Shown here piece after piece: positions 1 to 9,527 of a DNA stretch of 64,000 nt (positions are counted from its first letter, which is position 1; every line of letters starts with the position of its first letter). The notes below the pieces were generated by a model. It was not told where the DNA came from and did no database searches. It was given only the letters and a program-made list of their open reading frames with translations. The position numbers were made by a program, and so were the translations under genes. Source of the stretch: Acidobacteriota bacterium. Lineage in GTDB: Bacteria > Acidobacteriota > Blastocatellia > Chloracidobacteriales > JADJPF01. The stretch spans positions 1 to 64,000 of the forward strand of contig JACQZQ010000122.1 of the NCBI GenBank assembly GCA_016213785.1, given 5' to 3'.

Positions 1-99
1 ACTACTATCCAGGGCATTAACCATAAGTATTTTATACTTTTACATTCTTGTGATGGCTATTCTTATTCTTACTTAGCACAAAACAAGACTGCAATTCCT

Positions 100-119
100 C
101 CCACACCTAAAGTCGTGGG
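100..119 (+). other. Short hairpin upstream of the first kinase gene
   Basis: The sequence cccac, then a 10-base loop, then gtggg, followed by tttcctt, lies directly before the ribosome binding site of the gene at 138. Its layout resembles the end hairpins of IS200/IS605-type elements, but no transposase is visible and the window begins 99 bases earlier. It could equally be the terminator of an upstream gene or a leader hairpin. Confidence 0.25.
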
Positions 120-137
120 TTTCCTTGCAGGAGATTT

Positions 138-3100
138 ATGAACGTTACAGAAAAAGATTTTGCAGGAACATCGCGTTTTGAAATCAAGCGACGTTTAGGC
201 GCAGGCGGGTTTGGCGTTGTTTACGAAGCATTTGACCGGGAACGTAATGCCCCTGTAGCACTAAAAACCTTGCACCAAGCTGATGCAGAAGCTATTTATC
301 GTTTTAAGCAAGAATTTCGTGCTCTTGCAGATATTACACATAGAAATTTAGCCTCACTCTATGAACTTATTTGTGAAGAAGAACAATGGTTTTTTACCAT
401 GGAACTAGTGCAAGGAATTAATTTCCTTAAATACACTAGAGGAGATGCCCCTATACAAACAGGAAGCAAAAAAGCTACCGCAGCACGTATAACAGAACCA
501 GAAACTAGAACCCTATCAGACGCTATTGAAATTCTAGGCGTTACTAAATTACAAGGAAAAATTTCCACTAGAGCCTTAACTACTAAATTAGTAAGAGAAC
601 TGCCTCCCCCTTGTATAATTGATTTAGAACAGCTACGCGGCGTACTAAGACAATTAGCAATGGGAATTATGGCGCTACATTCTGCGGGTAAGCTGCATCG
701 TGATCTAAAGCCTTCCAATGTATTAGTTACAACAGATCAACGAGTTGTAATACTAGATTTTGGTTTAGCCATAGAATTACCTCGTAGAGATGTAGGTGAA
801 CAAGTTGCTCGTGTTGTAGGAACTCCTCAATTTATGTCACCTGAGCAAGCTTGTGGGTTTGCTGGTACAGAAGCAAGTGATTGGTATAGCTTTGGAGTAA
901 TGCTTTTCCAAGCATTAACAGGCCAGCTTCCCTTTACTGGAACACCTGCTGAAATAATGATGAAAAAACAACGCCGTGAAGCCGAAGCCCCTAGCGAGCT
1001 AGTTTCAGGCGTTCCAAGAGATTTAGATGAATTATGCGTTGACTTACTTAGAAGACTCCCTGAAGATCGCCCTACAGGTAAAGATATTCTTAAACGTATT
1101 TTTGTTGGACATACTTCTGATTTAAGAAAAAGTCTAACCCAATTAACTCAACTCTCTCCTATAGAATCACTCCCTTTTGTTGGTAGAGATGACGCTCTAG
1201 AATATTTAGATGAAGCATTCTTAAGAATGAAACAAGGTAAAGGAGTAAGTATTTTAGTACATGGAAGCTCTGGCTTAGGTAAAAGCGCCTTAGTACGCCA
1301 TTATATTGAAGAAATCCAATATGTAGAAGCCAAAGCTTTAGTTTTATCAGCCCGATGTTATGAGCGTGAATCAGTTCCTTATAATGCTTTAGATGGAATT
1401 GTTGATGCTTTAAGTCGCTACTTAAAAGGTCTTTCGCCAGGCGAATTAGAAGCACTGCTACCACATGATGTGCTTGCACTTGTTAGGCTTTTTCCGGTCT
1501 TAAAACAATTAGAAGTAGTGGCAACTGTTAGGCGACGTGTACTTGAAGCCCCACAAACTAGAGAGCTTCGCCGTCGTGCCTTTACAGCCTTAAGAGAGCT
1601 TTTAATAAGGCTTGCCGATAGAGAAATGTTAGTCCTATTTATTGATGATCTTCAATGGGGTGATGAAGATAGTGCAGCACTTCTTACAGAAATTCTAAGA
1701 CAGCCTGAACCTCCAGCACTTTTCCTAATTGCCACTTACCGAAGCGAAGAAGCAGAGACTAGTCCAATGTTAAAAGAGTTTTTATCTTTTTGCTCAGATA
1801 AGACTCATAAGCTTGAAGTTAAACAGCTTGAAGTAGCTGAACTAACCCAAGACGAAGCACAACAACTTATACTAGCTTTAACAGAAGAAAAAATTACTGT
1901 CGAGCCTGAAAGAATAAAGAAAATAGCCCGAGAATCAAAAGGTAATCCCTATTTTATTGATGAACTAGTGCGTTTTGAAATAACAGAAAAAGAAAAAAAT
2001 GTATCTAGTAAAACTCCTATTCTTGAAATTACACACAACCAATCTGTAATCAGTCTAGATAATATTGTTGAATCAAGGCTCTCAGGAGTTACAAAATCTG
2101 CTAAACAATTTCTAGAACTGCTTATGGTCAATGGTCAGCCCATACAGCTAGAAGTAATACGCAAAGCAATTACTTTAGGTATGGAAGAGCCTATGGTTTT
2201 ATCTATACTTCGCTCAGCAAGACTAATTCGAGTTCGTAGGACTCCTAAAGGTGATACGATAGAGCCTTATCATAACCGTATTAGAGAAATTGTTCTTTCA
2301 AAACTCTCAGCAGAACAAAAGAAGAGTTATCACTTAAAACTTGGGCTTGCGTTAGAAGCAACAAATTGTGAAGATGCTGAAATTCTAATGGCACACTTTC
2401 GTGATGCTGGTAATTTAGAGAAGACAATTCATTACAGTGAGTTAGCAGCAGAACAAGCAATTCATGCACTTGCGTTTGATCGTGCAATTAAACTTTATAG
2501 ATTTATTATTGAGCTTGTTTCTAATTATGAAGATAAAACTCAACCTACTTGGGTAAAACTAGGCGATGCTCTAGCTAATGCTGGTCGGGGGCTTGAGGCA
2601 GCCCAAGCTTATTTAGCAGCAGCAGAAAAAGCGCCTACAGAGCAAAAAATAAATCTTCAACGCCTTGCTAGTGAACAATTTCTAGTTAATGGTTATGTAG
2701 ATCAAGGAATTACTATCGTAGAAGATTTACTTAAAACTCTAGAAATAGGGTTTGCTAAAACCCCACAAAGAGCTTTTCTTTCAGCTTTTCTAAGACGAAC
2801 TTACTTAAAAGTACGAGGTCTTAATTTTCAAGAACGAGAGGCCAAAAGCCTCTCAACAGAAGAGATTGCTAAAGTAGATACTTTATGGTCAGTAACAATA
2901 GGGCTGACTTTTGTTGATCCAGTTCGTGCAGCAGATTTTCAAGCAAGACATCTACTCTATGCACTTAACTTAGGCGAACCCTATAGAGTGGCTAGAGCAC
3001 TTGCATTAGATGTAATTCATGCAGCTGGTGGTGGTGGACATGCTAAAGATGAGTCTGAGCGGCTTGTACAAACGGCTTTAGCCTTGGCTGAAAGAATACA

Positions 3101-4010
3101 TCATCCTCATGCTTTAGGAGTTGCAACGCTTACAGCAGGCGCAGCGGCTCATTTAATCGGTAATTGGAATAAAGCTAAAGAACTTTTAGAACGTGCTGAG
3201 ACTATTTTAAGAGAAAATTACACTAGAATTTATTGGGAGCTAGATGTAATTCAAATCTATTTACTACGCTCTTTATATTTTATGGGAGAAATTAAAGAAT
3301 TATCTTTGCGCTTGCCTCCACTACTTAAAGATGCAAAAGAGCGTGGGGATATGTCTACAATTACTTTACTTAGGACACGTTTTTATATAGTTAATCTAGC
3401 TGAAGATCATGTAGTAGAAGCTAAAAAAGAACTTCATTTAGCTTTACAAGAATGGTCACATAGAGGATTTCAATTACAGCATTATTGGGAGCTATTTGGA
3501 GAAGTAGAAGTTTATCTCTATAACGGTGATTATTATGCGGCTTGGCAGTTACTAGAAAGCTATTGGGAAACATTAAATAAATCTTTGCTATTTAGAATAC
3601 AGGTATTTTTAATAGAAACATTTCATTTACATGCTCGTGCTGCTATTGCAATGGCTTCTATTAATACAGAAAACGGTGACTTTTTCCGCCTAGCTCAACA
3701 GAGTATAAAGCGAATAGAGCAAGAAAAAATGGCTTGGGGTAATGCTTTAGCAGGTCTTATTCGTGCTGGACTAGAATCGATTCGTAGAGATATTAAACGA
3801 GCAATTGAAACCCTAGCTGCATCAGAAGTAGCATTTGAAGTGGCAGAAATGGCGCTTTATGCTGCTGTAGCTAGATATTGCCGTGGGCTTTTAATGAATA
3901 ATGAGCAAGGTAAACAACTCAAAGACAATGCACTTAGTTGGATGACAAATCAAGGAATAAAAAATCCTCCTAGAATGGTAGCTCTACTTGCTCCTGGTAA
4001 ATGGCAGTAA
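138..4010 (+). CDS. Large Ser/Thr protein kinase-AAA ATPase-TPR signalling protein
   Basis: This 1290-residue cytosolic protein starts with a Hanks-type kinase domain: glycine loop near residues 20-29, catalytic Lys43, catalytic loop HRDLKPSN with Asp189, and a DFG motif. A P-loop (GSSGLGKS, residues 376-383) and a Walker B (LFIDD, near 502-506) follow, giving an AAA/STAND-type NTPase module. The C-terminal half is alpha-helical and TPR-like. The family is PknK-like multidomain kinases, thought to act as signal-regulated scaffolds. The kinase carries an unusual insert of about 55 residues (roughly 104-160) between the hinge and the alpha-E helix. No membrane segment is visible. AGGAG lies just upstream of the ATG. 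The target is unknown. Domain calls are firm; the role is inference. Confidence 0.9.
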   Translation: MNVTEKDFAGTSRFEIKRRLGAGGFGVVYEAFDRERNAPVALKTLHQADAEAIYRFKQEFRALADITHRNLASLYELICEEEQWFFTMELVQGINFLKYTRGDAPIQTGSKKATAARITEPETRTLSDAIEILGVTKLQGKISTRALTTKLVRELPPPCIIDLEQLRGVLRQLAMGIMALHSAGKLHRDLKPSNVLVTTDQRVVILDFGLAIELPRRDVGEQVARVVGTPQFMSPEQACGFAGTEASDWYSFGVMLFQALTGQLPFTGTPAEIMMKKQRREAEAPSELVSGVPRDLDELCVDLLRRLPEDRPTGKDILKRIFVGHTSDLRKSLTQLTQLSPIESLPFVGRDDALEYLDEAFLRMKQGKGVSILVHGSSGLGKSALVRHYIEEIQYVEAKALVLSARCYERESVPYNALDGIVDALSRYLKGLSPGELEALLPHDVLALVRLFPVLKQLEVVATVRRRVLEAPQTRELRRRAFTALRELLIRLADREMLVLFIDDLQWGDEDSAALLTEILRQPEPPALFLIATYRSEEAETSPMLKEFLSFCSDKTHKLEVKQLEVAELTQDEAQQLILALTEEKITVEPERIKKIARESKGNPYFIDELVRFEITEKEKNVSSKTPILEITHNQSVISLDNIVESRLSGVTKSAKQFLELLMVNGQPIQLEVIRKAITLGMEEPMVLSILRSARLIRVRRTPKGDTIEPYHNRIREIVLSKLSAEQKKSYHLKLGLALEATNCEDAEILMAHFRDAGNLEKTIHYSELAAEQAIHALAFDRAIKLYRFIIELVSNYEDKTQPTWVKLGDALANAGRGLEAAQAYLAAAEKAPTEQKINLQRLASEQFLVNGYVDQGITIVEDLLKTLEIGFAKTPQRAFLSAFLRRTYLKVRGLNFQEREAKSLSTEEIAKVDTLWSVTIGLTFVDPVRAADFQARHLLYALNLGEPYRVARALALDVIHAAGGGGHAKDESERLVQTALALAERIHHPHALGVATLTAGAAAHLIGNWNKAKELLERAETILRENYTRIYWELDVIQIYLLRSLYFMGEIKELSLRLPPLLKDAKERGDMSTITLLRTRFYIVNLAEDHVVEAKKELHLALQEWSHRGFQLQHYWELFGEVEVYLYNGDYYAAWQLLESYWETLNKSLLFRIQVFLIETFHLHARAAIAMASINTENGDFFRLAQQSIKRIEQEKMAWGNALAGLIRAGLESIRRDIKRAIETLAASEVAFEVAEMALYAAVARYCRGLLMNNEQGKQLKDNALSWMTNQGIKNPPRMVALLAPGKWQ

Positions 4011-4141
4011 TAAAACTTAAAAACTAAAACAAAAGCGAAATATTTTTTTTTAATTTTATATGCCAATTCTATTTTCTCGCTTCTTAAAATGGTGTATTAT
4101 CGCAAGGAAAATTTTTCAAAAAACCTATCAGAGAAATTCTT

Positions 4142-5512
4142 ATGCCGATAAAGTGGACAGTTGAGCAAATTAACGCTTTGGCACCTGATGATGCTAGTGT
4201 TAGTGCTGCAAAAAAATTAACTAAACTTAGCACTTGGCAAACACTTGGTTATGATGGAGCATTGGCTTGGGGTGAATGTCAAGGAAGCGGCAAAGATCCT
4301 TATAAAACAGGAGTTGACTTAACCGAGTCCCCTGCTTTTAAGTGTAGCTGTCCTAGTCAAAAATTTCCTTGTAAACATTCTTTAGCATTATTTTTACTTT
4401 TAGCAAGTCAGGAAAATGCTTTTACTCAAAAAGATTTGCCTGCTTGGATGGTAGAATGGATAGAAAAACGAGTTAAACAAGCTGAACAAAAAGCTAAACG
4501 TGAGGCAACAAAAACAGCTAATCAAGGAAAACCTGTTGATATAGAAAAACAAGCAAAAAGAGCAAGCGAACGTGAGGCAAAAGTAAAAGCAGGTGTTCAG
4601 GAATTAGAAATCTGGTTAAAAGATATAATGCGCCAAGGTTTAGCATCTATTCAAAGTCAAAATTATTCTTTTTGGGATAAAATCGCGGCTAGAATGGTTG
4701 ATGCTCAAATCCCTGGAATTGGTCGAATGCTTAGAGAATTAGCAGGTATTTCTACCTCTGGCGATGGTTGGCAAGAACGCCTCTTAGATAGAATTTCGCG
4801 TATTCACCTTTTAATAGAAGGCTATAAACGCCTAGAAACCCTCCCTGAAGATTTTCAACAAGATATTCGCTCTTTTATGGGCTGGACACAAAAACAAGAA
4901 GAATTACTTACTCAATCTGGAGAGCAAGATAATTGGTTAGTTCTTGGGCAAACTATAGAAAATGATCCTCTAAATTATAATCTAACCATTCAAAGAATTT
5001 GGCTACAGGGTCAAAATAGTAAGAAATTTGCATTAATCTTAAATTTTGCTTTTAGCAATTTTAACAATGCTAAACCCCTAGATGAATCAATAGAAACTGG
5101 AACAATTATTGTAGGAGAATTAATTTTTTTCCCTAGCGCATATCCATTAAGAGCATTATTTAAAACTCGTCAAACAACTATTAAAGCTGATAATTTTTCT
5201 TGGTTAGCAGATATTTCAGAGTTTCTTATATATTATACTAAAGCTATATCACAAATTCCTTGGCTGGAAAGACTTCCAATTGCTTTAGAAAATGTTCGAT
5301 TTTCCTATGATGATAAAGGTTGGAGACTTGTTGATAAAGATGGCTATACATTAAATCTATCCGAAACTTACAATATAAATTTTTGGCAACCTCTAGCCTT
5401 AAGCGGAGGTTATCCAATTAAGATTTTTGGTGAGTGGTATTTAGATAAAGTTTCTTTACTAACTGTTTATGCTAATAATGAGTTTTATTCATTTAATAAT
5501 ATGTATAGGTAA
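4142..5512 (+). CDS. SWIM zinc-finger protein
   Basis: This 456-residue protein carries a SWIM-type zinc finger: C68-x-C70-x6-C77-x-H79. SWIM fingers bind nucleic acid or protein. A lysine-rich, probably coiled stretch follows around residues 105-150, then an all-alpha/beta domain without motifs I recognise. It is the first gene of a SWIM / DUF5691 / MoxR set; the next gene starts 35 bp downstream on the same strand. In many bacteria this trio is followed by DUF5682 and von Willebrand A (VWA) genes, proposed from comparative genomics to form a chaperone-like or biological-conflict complex. Those two partners are missing here. The function is unproven. Confidence 0.8.
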   Translation: MPIKWTVEQINALAPDDASVSAAKKLTKLSTWQTLGYDGALAWGECQGSGKDPYKTGVDLTESPAFKCSCPSQKFPCKHSLALFLLLASQENAFTQKDLPAWMVEWIEKRVKQAEQKAKREATKTANQGKPVDIEKQAKRASEREAKVKAGVQELEIWLKDIMRQGLASIQSQNYSFWDKIAARMVDAQIPGIGRMLRELAGISTSGDGWQERLLDRISRIHLLIEGYKRLETLPEDFQQDIRSFMGWTQKQEELLTQSGEQDNWLVLGQTIENDPLNYNLTIQRIWLQGQNSKKFALILNFAFSNFNNAKPLDESIETGTIIVGELIFFPSAYPLRALFKTRQTTIKADNFSWLADISEFLIYYTKAISQIPWLERLPIALENVRFSYDDKGWRLVDKDGYTLNLSETYNINFWQPLALSGGYPIKIFGEWYLDKVSLLTVYANNEFYSFNNMYR

Positions 5513-5547
5513 TAAGCTTATTTTCTGTTAGTTAGGAGTTTTTGTAG

Positions 5548-7098
5548 ATGTGGGATGATTTAGTATCTGTAGCATTAACTGGAACACAAAGACAAAAAAC
5601 AGAAATTTCTGCAAATTCATCTAGTGATAGCCTAAACAAAGTGCTTTCACAGCTAAATACTCCTGATCTAGAGCAAAATCTGCTTAGCGCTGCCGCCATT
5701 TTAGCCATTTATCAGCGTGCTGGGAAAATGCCTAGTAAATCAGAGGCTAAAATGCCTGAACCTTGTGAGCTAGATGATTTGCCTGTTTGCTCTCCAAAAA
5801 TAGTAAAAATCCTAGATTCTATATTTAAGGTAGCTTTTACAGCAGGTCTTTTAACTGAGTTTTTAGATTTACTTAGTAAAAAAGGTAATCGAGTTCCTTA
5901 TAATCGTCTTTGTGAGCTTTTAAGTTATGGGGATTCTTATCCACAATTTCGTCAAGGGATTTCTAAAGTAATAGGTAAGCGTGGTCAATGGTTAGCAGAG
6001 CAAAATTCATCTTGGGCATATGCTAGAACAACAAAATTAGAAAGTGTTTCGCCTCAAGAGCTTTGGCAAACGGGCAGTAAACTTGCTCGGATTAGTTTAT
6101 TAAAAGAACTTCGCGCTAAAGACCCTAAAAAAGCTAGAGAGCTTGTAGAGTCTACCTGGAAAGAAGAAGCAGCCGATTATAGATTTGCCTCTATCTCTGT
6201 ATTTAAGCATAACTTAAGTTTAGAGGATGAAGACTTTTTAGAAACTGCTCTTGATGATCGTGCTAAGGATATTCGCCTAGAAGCACAAAAATTATTATCT
6301 TGTTTATCTAAATCAAAATTCCACTCTAGAATGCTAGAGAGATTGCGTTTAATCGTTTTAGTTAAAGTAGAAAAAAAGAAAACCATTTTAGAAATCAATC
6401 CACCAGAAAAACTTGATGATAAGGCTATTAGAGATATTGTAGAAGTTGATCCACCAAATAAAACCATTGGGAAAAAAGCATGGTATTTACGTAAAATTGT
6501 TAGTAGCGTAAAACCTACTTTTTGGACAGATGAGCTTAAACTTCCTGCTAAAGAAGTTCTTACACTAATATCAAAAAGTGATTGGGAAAAAGATATTTTT
6601 TTTGCTTTACCAATAACCAGTGTTAATCATTTTGATCCAGAGTGGGCAACACTTTTGCTTGATTGGTGTATTGAGAAAAAAACTAATCTTGAAGATAAAA
6701 CTGCTCAAGAACTTTTTCTACAATTATCCACAGCAGAAAAAGAAGAATTTCTTAAAACTAGGCTTCTTTCAAATAAAACTGAAAAGTTTAATTTTTCTCA
6801 TTTAACAGGGCGTTTGATGTATTCTCATAATAATAGCTGGAGTAAAGACCTAGTAAAAGAAACCTTAGATAAAGCGCTATACTCTATACATACTAGTAAA
6901 AGTTTTGATTGGAGTCTTTCTAATTTATTTCAACATATAGCGCTTTACATACCTGAGAGTATGTTTGAAGAAATTCTCCCTTTATTTGAAGAAGAAAAAT
7001 TTGATCCTAAACAGTGGAAATTGGCAGAAAGAGCAATAGAGCAATTTACTGAGTTATTAAAATTAAGACAAAAAATGCTTAAGGAGTTTAGTTTATGA
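5548..7098 (+). CDS. DUF5691-family protein
   Basis: The N-terminus (MWDDLVSVALTGTQR) matches the start typical of DUF5691 proteins, and the gene sits in their usual place between a SWIM protein and a MoxR ATPase. The 516 residues are mostly helical, consistent with a HEAT-like scaffold, with no catalytic motif, signal peptide or membrane segment visible. AGGAG at 5534-5538 precedes the ATG by 9 bases. The stop codon overlaps the ATG of the MoxR gene (ATGA), which indicates translational coupling and a shared complex. Its biochemical role is not known. The family call rests on the N-terminal signature and on gene order. Confidence 0.7.
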   Translation: MWDDLVSVALTGTQRQKTEISANSSSDSLNKVLSQLNTPDLEQNLLSAAAILAIYQRAGKMPSKSEAKMPEPCELDDLPVCSPKIVKILDSIFKVAFTAGLLTEFLDLLSKKGNRVPYNRLCELLSYGDSYPQFRQGISKVIGKRGQWLAEQNSSWAYARTTKLESVSPQELWQTGSKLARISLLKELRAKDPKKARELVESTWKEEAADYRFASISVFKHNLSLEDEDFLETALDDRAKDIRLEAQKLLSCLSKSKFHSRMLERLRLIVLVKVEKKKTILEINPPEKLDDKAIRDIVEVDPPNKTIGKKAWYLRKIVSSVKPTFWTDELKLPAKEVLTLISKSDWEKDIFFALPITSVNHFDPEWATLLLDWCIEKKTNLEDKTAQELFLQLSTAEKEEFLKTRLLSNKTEKFNFSHLTGRLMYSHNNSWSKDLVKETLDKALYSIHTSKSFDWSLSNLFQHIALYIPESMFEEILPLFEEEKFDPKQWKLAERAIEQFTELLKLRQKMLKEFSL

Positions 7099-8174
7099 CT
7101 GATATTTTGCGCCAACATGCAGAACAACAATTTGCTGAAGAACTAGAGGAGCTTTCAAGAAATGATACTCGTCTACGTCCACCTAATTGGAAGCTTTCTC
7201 CTTGGGCAGTATCAACTTATGTTTTAGGTGGTAAGCTAGGTAATGGATTTGAGGTATCACCTAAATATATAGGAAGTCGTAGACTTATTGAAATTGCAAT
7301 TGCCACTCTTGCAACAGACCGAGCGCTACTGCTTTTAGGCGTTCCAGGGACAGCCAAATCCTGGGTATCAGAGCATATTTCTGCTGCTGTTTCTGGTGAT
7401 TCTACACTACTTATCCAAGGAACTGCTGGAACTAGCGAAGAATCTATTCGCTATGGATGGAATTATGCAAAATTACTTTCTGAAGGGCCTTCTAAAGCAG
7501 CACTAGTTGATAGCCCTTTAATGAGAGCAATGGAACAAGGAAAAATTGCTAGAATTGAAGAACTTACTCGTATCCCTGCTGATGTCCAAGATACATTAAT
7601 CACAGTTTTGTCAGAAAAAACTCTGCCAATACCTGAATTAAATGAAGAAGTTCAAGCTGTAAAAGGATTTAGTGTAATTGCAACAGCAAATAATCGTGAC
7701 CGAGGAGTAAATGAACTCTCTAGTGCGTTAAAACGTCGGTTTAACACGGTTGTGTTGCCTGTGCCAGAATCAGTTGATGAAGAGGCTGAAATTGTAGAGC
7801 GTAGAGTAAAAAGCATTGGTCGAGCATTAGAACTCCCTGCCGAAGCACCTGCATTAGAAGAAATTCGCCGTATTGTTACAATCTTTCGTGAGCTAAGAGA
7901 TGGGAAAACCATTGATGGAAAAACAAAACTTAAAAGCCCTAGTGGAACTATGAGCACAGCAGAAGCAATTTCTGTTGTAAATGGCGGGCTTTCCTTAGCA
8001 GCACATTTTGGCGATGGAGTTATGCGTTCCAATGATGTTGCAGCAGGAATAATTGGAGCGGTAGTAAAAGATCCTATCCAAGATCAAGTGGTTTGGTTAG
8101 AATACCTAGAAACTGTAGTAAAAGAACGCGATGGTTGGAAAGATCTCTACAGAGCTTGTCGTGATATTTCTTAA
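7095..8174 (+). CDS. MoxR-type AAA+ ATPase
   Basis: This 359-residue AAA+ protein has Walker A GVPGTAKS (residues 82-89), a Walker B-like strand ending ARIEEL (152-157, with Glu replacing the usual Asp), a sensor-1 Asn in ATANN (about 199-200) and an arginine-finger region ALKRRF (211-216). MoxR ATPases act as ring-shaped chaperones that normally work with VWA-domain proteins. The start overlaps the DUF5691 stop codon and AAGGAG lies 8 bases upstream, so the two are co-translated. No VWA partner follows; the next gene is an unrelated PLP enzyme. The Glu-containing Walker B seems typical of the SWIM-linked MoxR branch, but that is from memory. Confidence 0.88.
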   Translation: MTDILRQHAEQQFAEELEELSRNDTRLRPPNWKLSPWAVSTYVLGGKLGNGFEVSPKYIGSRRLIEIAIATLATDRALLLLGVPGTAKSWVSEHISAAVSGDSTLLIQGTAGTSEESIRYGWNYAKLLSEGPSKAALVDSPLMRAMEQGKIARIEELTRIPADVQDTLITVLSEKTLPIPELNEEVQAVKGFSVIATANNRDRGVNELSSALKRRFNTVVLPVPESVDEEAEIVERRVKSIGRALELPAEAPALEEIRRIVTIFRELRDGKTIDGKTKLKSPSGTMSTAEAISVVNGGLSLAAHFGDGVMRSNDVAAGIIGAVVKDPIQDQVVWLEYLETVVKERDGWKDLYRACRDIS

Positions 8175-8209
8175 AAATTTAATTTATAATACTTACTTAA
8201 TATTTTTCT

Positions 8210-9448
8210 ATGAATATAATATCAATACGTAGTCAATTTCCTTCATTAGAGCTAAAATCTAATGATCAACCTACAATATTTTTTGATAACGCTGCTGGAA
8301 CACAAGTAGCGCGTCAATCTATAGACCGACTTACTCAATATTTCTTAAGTTCTAACGCTAATACAGGAGGTGTTTTTGAAACTTCTTTGCGTTCAGATGA
8401 GCTAATAGAAACTTGTAGGCAAAAGGTTGCAGACTTTCTAGGGGTAAAGGATCGCCAAGAGGTTGCCTTTGGCCCAAATATGACAACCCTAACACAAGCT
8501 TTTGCTCGTGCTTTTGGCCGTTCTTGTAAAGAAGGTGATGAAATTATTACAACTTCCCTAGAACATGAAGCAAATATTTCTCCTTGGCTAGGACTAGCTA
8601 AAGAGCGCGGCGTAAAGGTTCGTTTTGTAGATATAAATCTAGAGGATATGACCATAAATCTAGATAGTTTACGCAGGCAACTGTCTAACCGTACTCGTCT
8701 AGTTGCTGTTGGTTATGCTTCAAATGCATTTGGAACTGTAAACCCTGTTAGAGAAGTGGCAGAATTAGCACATTCTGTAGGAGCACTTTGTTTTGTTGAT
8801 GCAGTACATTATTCTCCACATGGTTTAATTGATGTTAAAGAGCTTGGGTGTGATGTGCTGGTTTATTCTGTTTATAAGGCTTTTGGCCCACACTTAGGAG
8901 TAATTTGGGGGCGGCGTGAAATAATGGAAGGGCTTGAGACTTTCCATTTACGCACAGTAAAAAATATAATCCCTGATAAATTTGAAGTAGGAACACAAAA
9001 CCATGAAGGTATTGCAGGTGCTCTAGGCTCAATAGAATATCTCGAAACACTACCTAAGTTGTTAGGAAAACCGGAAAACGCTAGTCCAAATAACTCTTTA
9101 CCTCTAGCAATGAATGGAATTAGAGAGTATGAAAAAACTATTTCTGAAAGGCTCTTAGAAGTATTTGCAAAATACTCAAAAATTAAAGTTTATGGAATAA
9201 CCGATACCAAAAGACTAAACGAACGAGTACCAACTTTTGCTATTAATGTTGAGGGATATTCAGCTAAAGAGGTAGCAAAAAAACTAGCAGAAAAATCTAT
9301 AAATGTTTGGTCAGGAAATTATTATGCGCTTGAACCTATGACTCGTTTAGGAATAGAAGAAAAAGGTGGAGCAGTTCGTATTAGCTTAGTCCACTATAAT
9401 ACTTTTGAGGAAATTGACTTACTAGATAAAGCTCTAAATAGTTTGTAA
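8210..9448 (+). CDS. Cysteine desulfurase-like PLP enzyme (aminotransferase class V)
   Basis: This 412-residue fold-type I PLP enzyme shows the N-terminal FFDNAAGTQ motif, the EHEAN substrate-site segment, the DAVHYSPHG strand and the PLP lysine K223 in SVYKAFGPH. The sequence fits the cysteine-desulfurase-like subfamily (TIGR01976 type) better than IscS or SufS. The mobile-loop catalytic cysteine of true desulfurases is not evident, so activity on cysteine is uncertain. It starts 36 bp after the MoxR gene on the same strand and may share its transcript. No clear Shine-Dalgarno sequence precedes the ATG. No iron-sulfur assembly genes are nearby. Confidence 0.85.
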   Translation: MNIISIRSQFPSLELKSNDQPTIFFDNAAGTQVARQSIDRLTQYFLSSNANTGGVFETSLRSDELIETCRQKVADFLGVKDRQEVAFGPNMTTLTQAFARAFGRSCKEGDEIITTSLEHEANISPWLGLAKERGVKVRFVDINLEDMTINLDSLRRQLSNRTRLVAVGYASNAFGTVNPVREVAELAHSVGALCFVDAVHYSPHGLIDVKELGCDVLVYSVYKAFGPHLGVIWGRREIMEGLETFHLRTVKNIIPDKFEVGTQNHEGIAGALGSIEYLETLPKLLGKPENASPNNSLPLAMNGIREYEKTISERLLEVFAKYSKIKVYGITDTKRLNERVPTFAINVEGYSAKEVAKKLAEKSINVWSGNYYALEPMTRLGIEEKGGAVRISLVHYNTFEEIDLLDKALNSL

Positions 9449-9527
9449 TAATCAACTCTAGGAGATTTGCTTAAAATTTTATCTTGGAAGTAAAAATTTT
9501 TCACCTAACACTAAACTATAAATAAAG

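Noticed and set aside
359-2487. Antisense frames of 60-119 residues inside the first kinase gene
   Set aside because: They are minus-strand shadows of a strongly coding plus-strand gene and have no start signals or recognised motifs.
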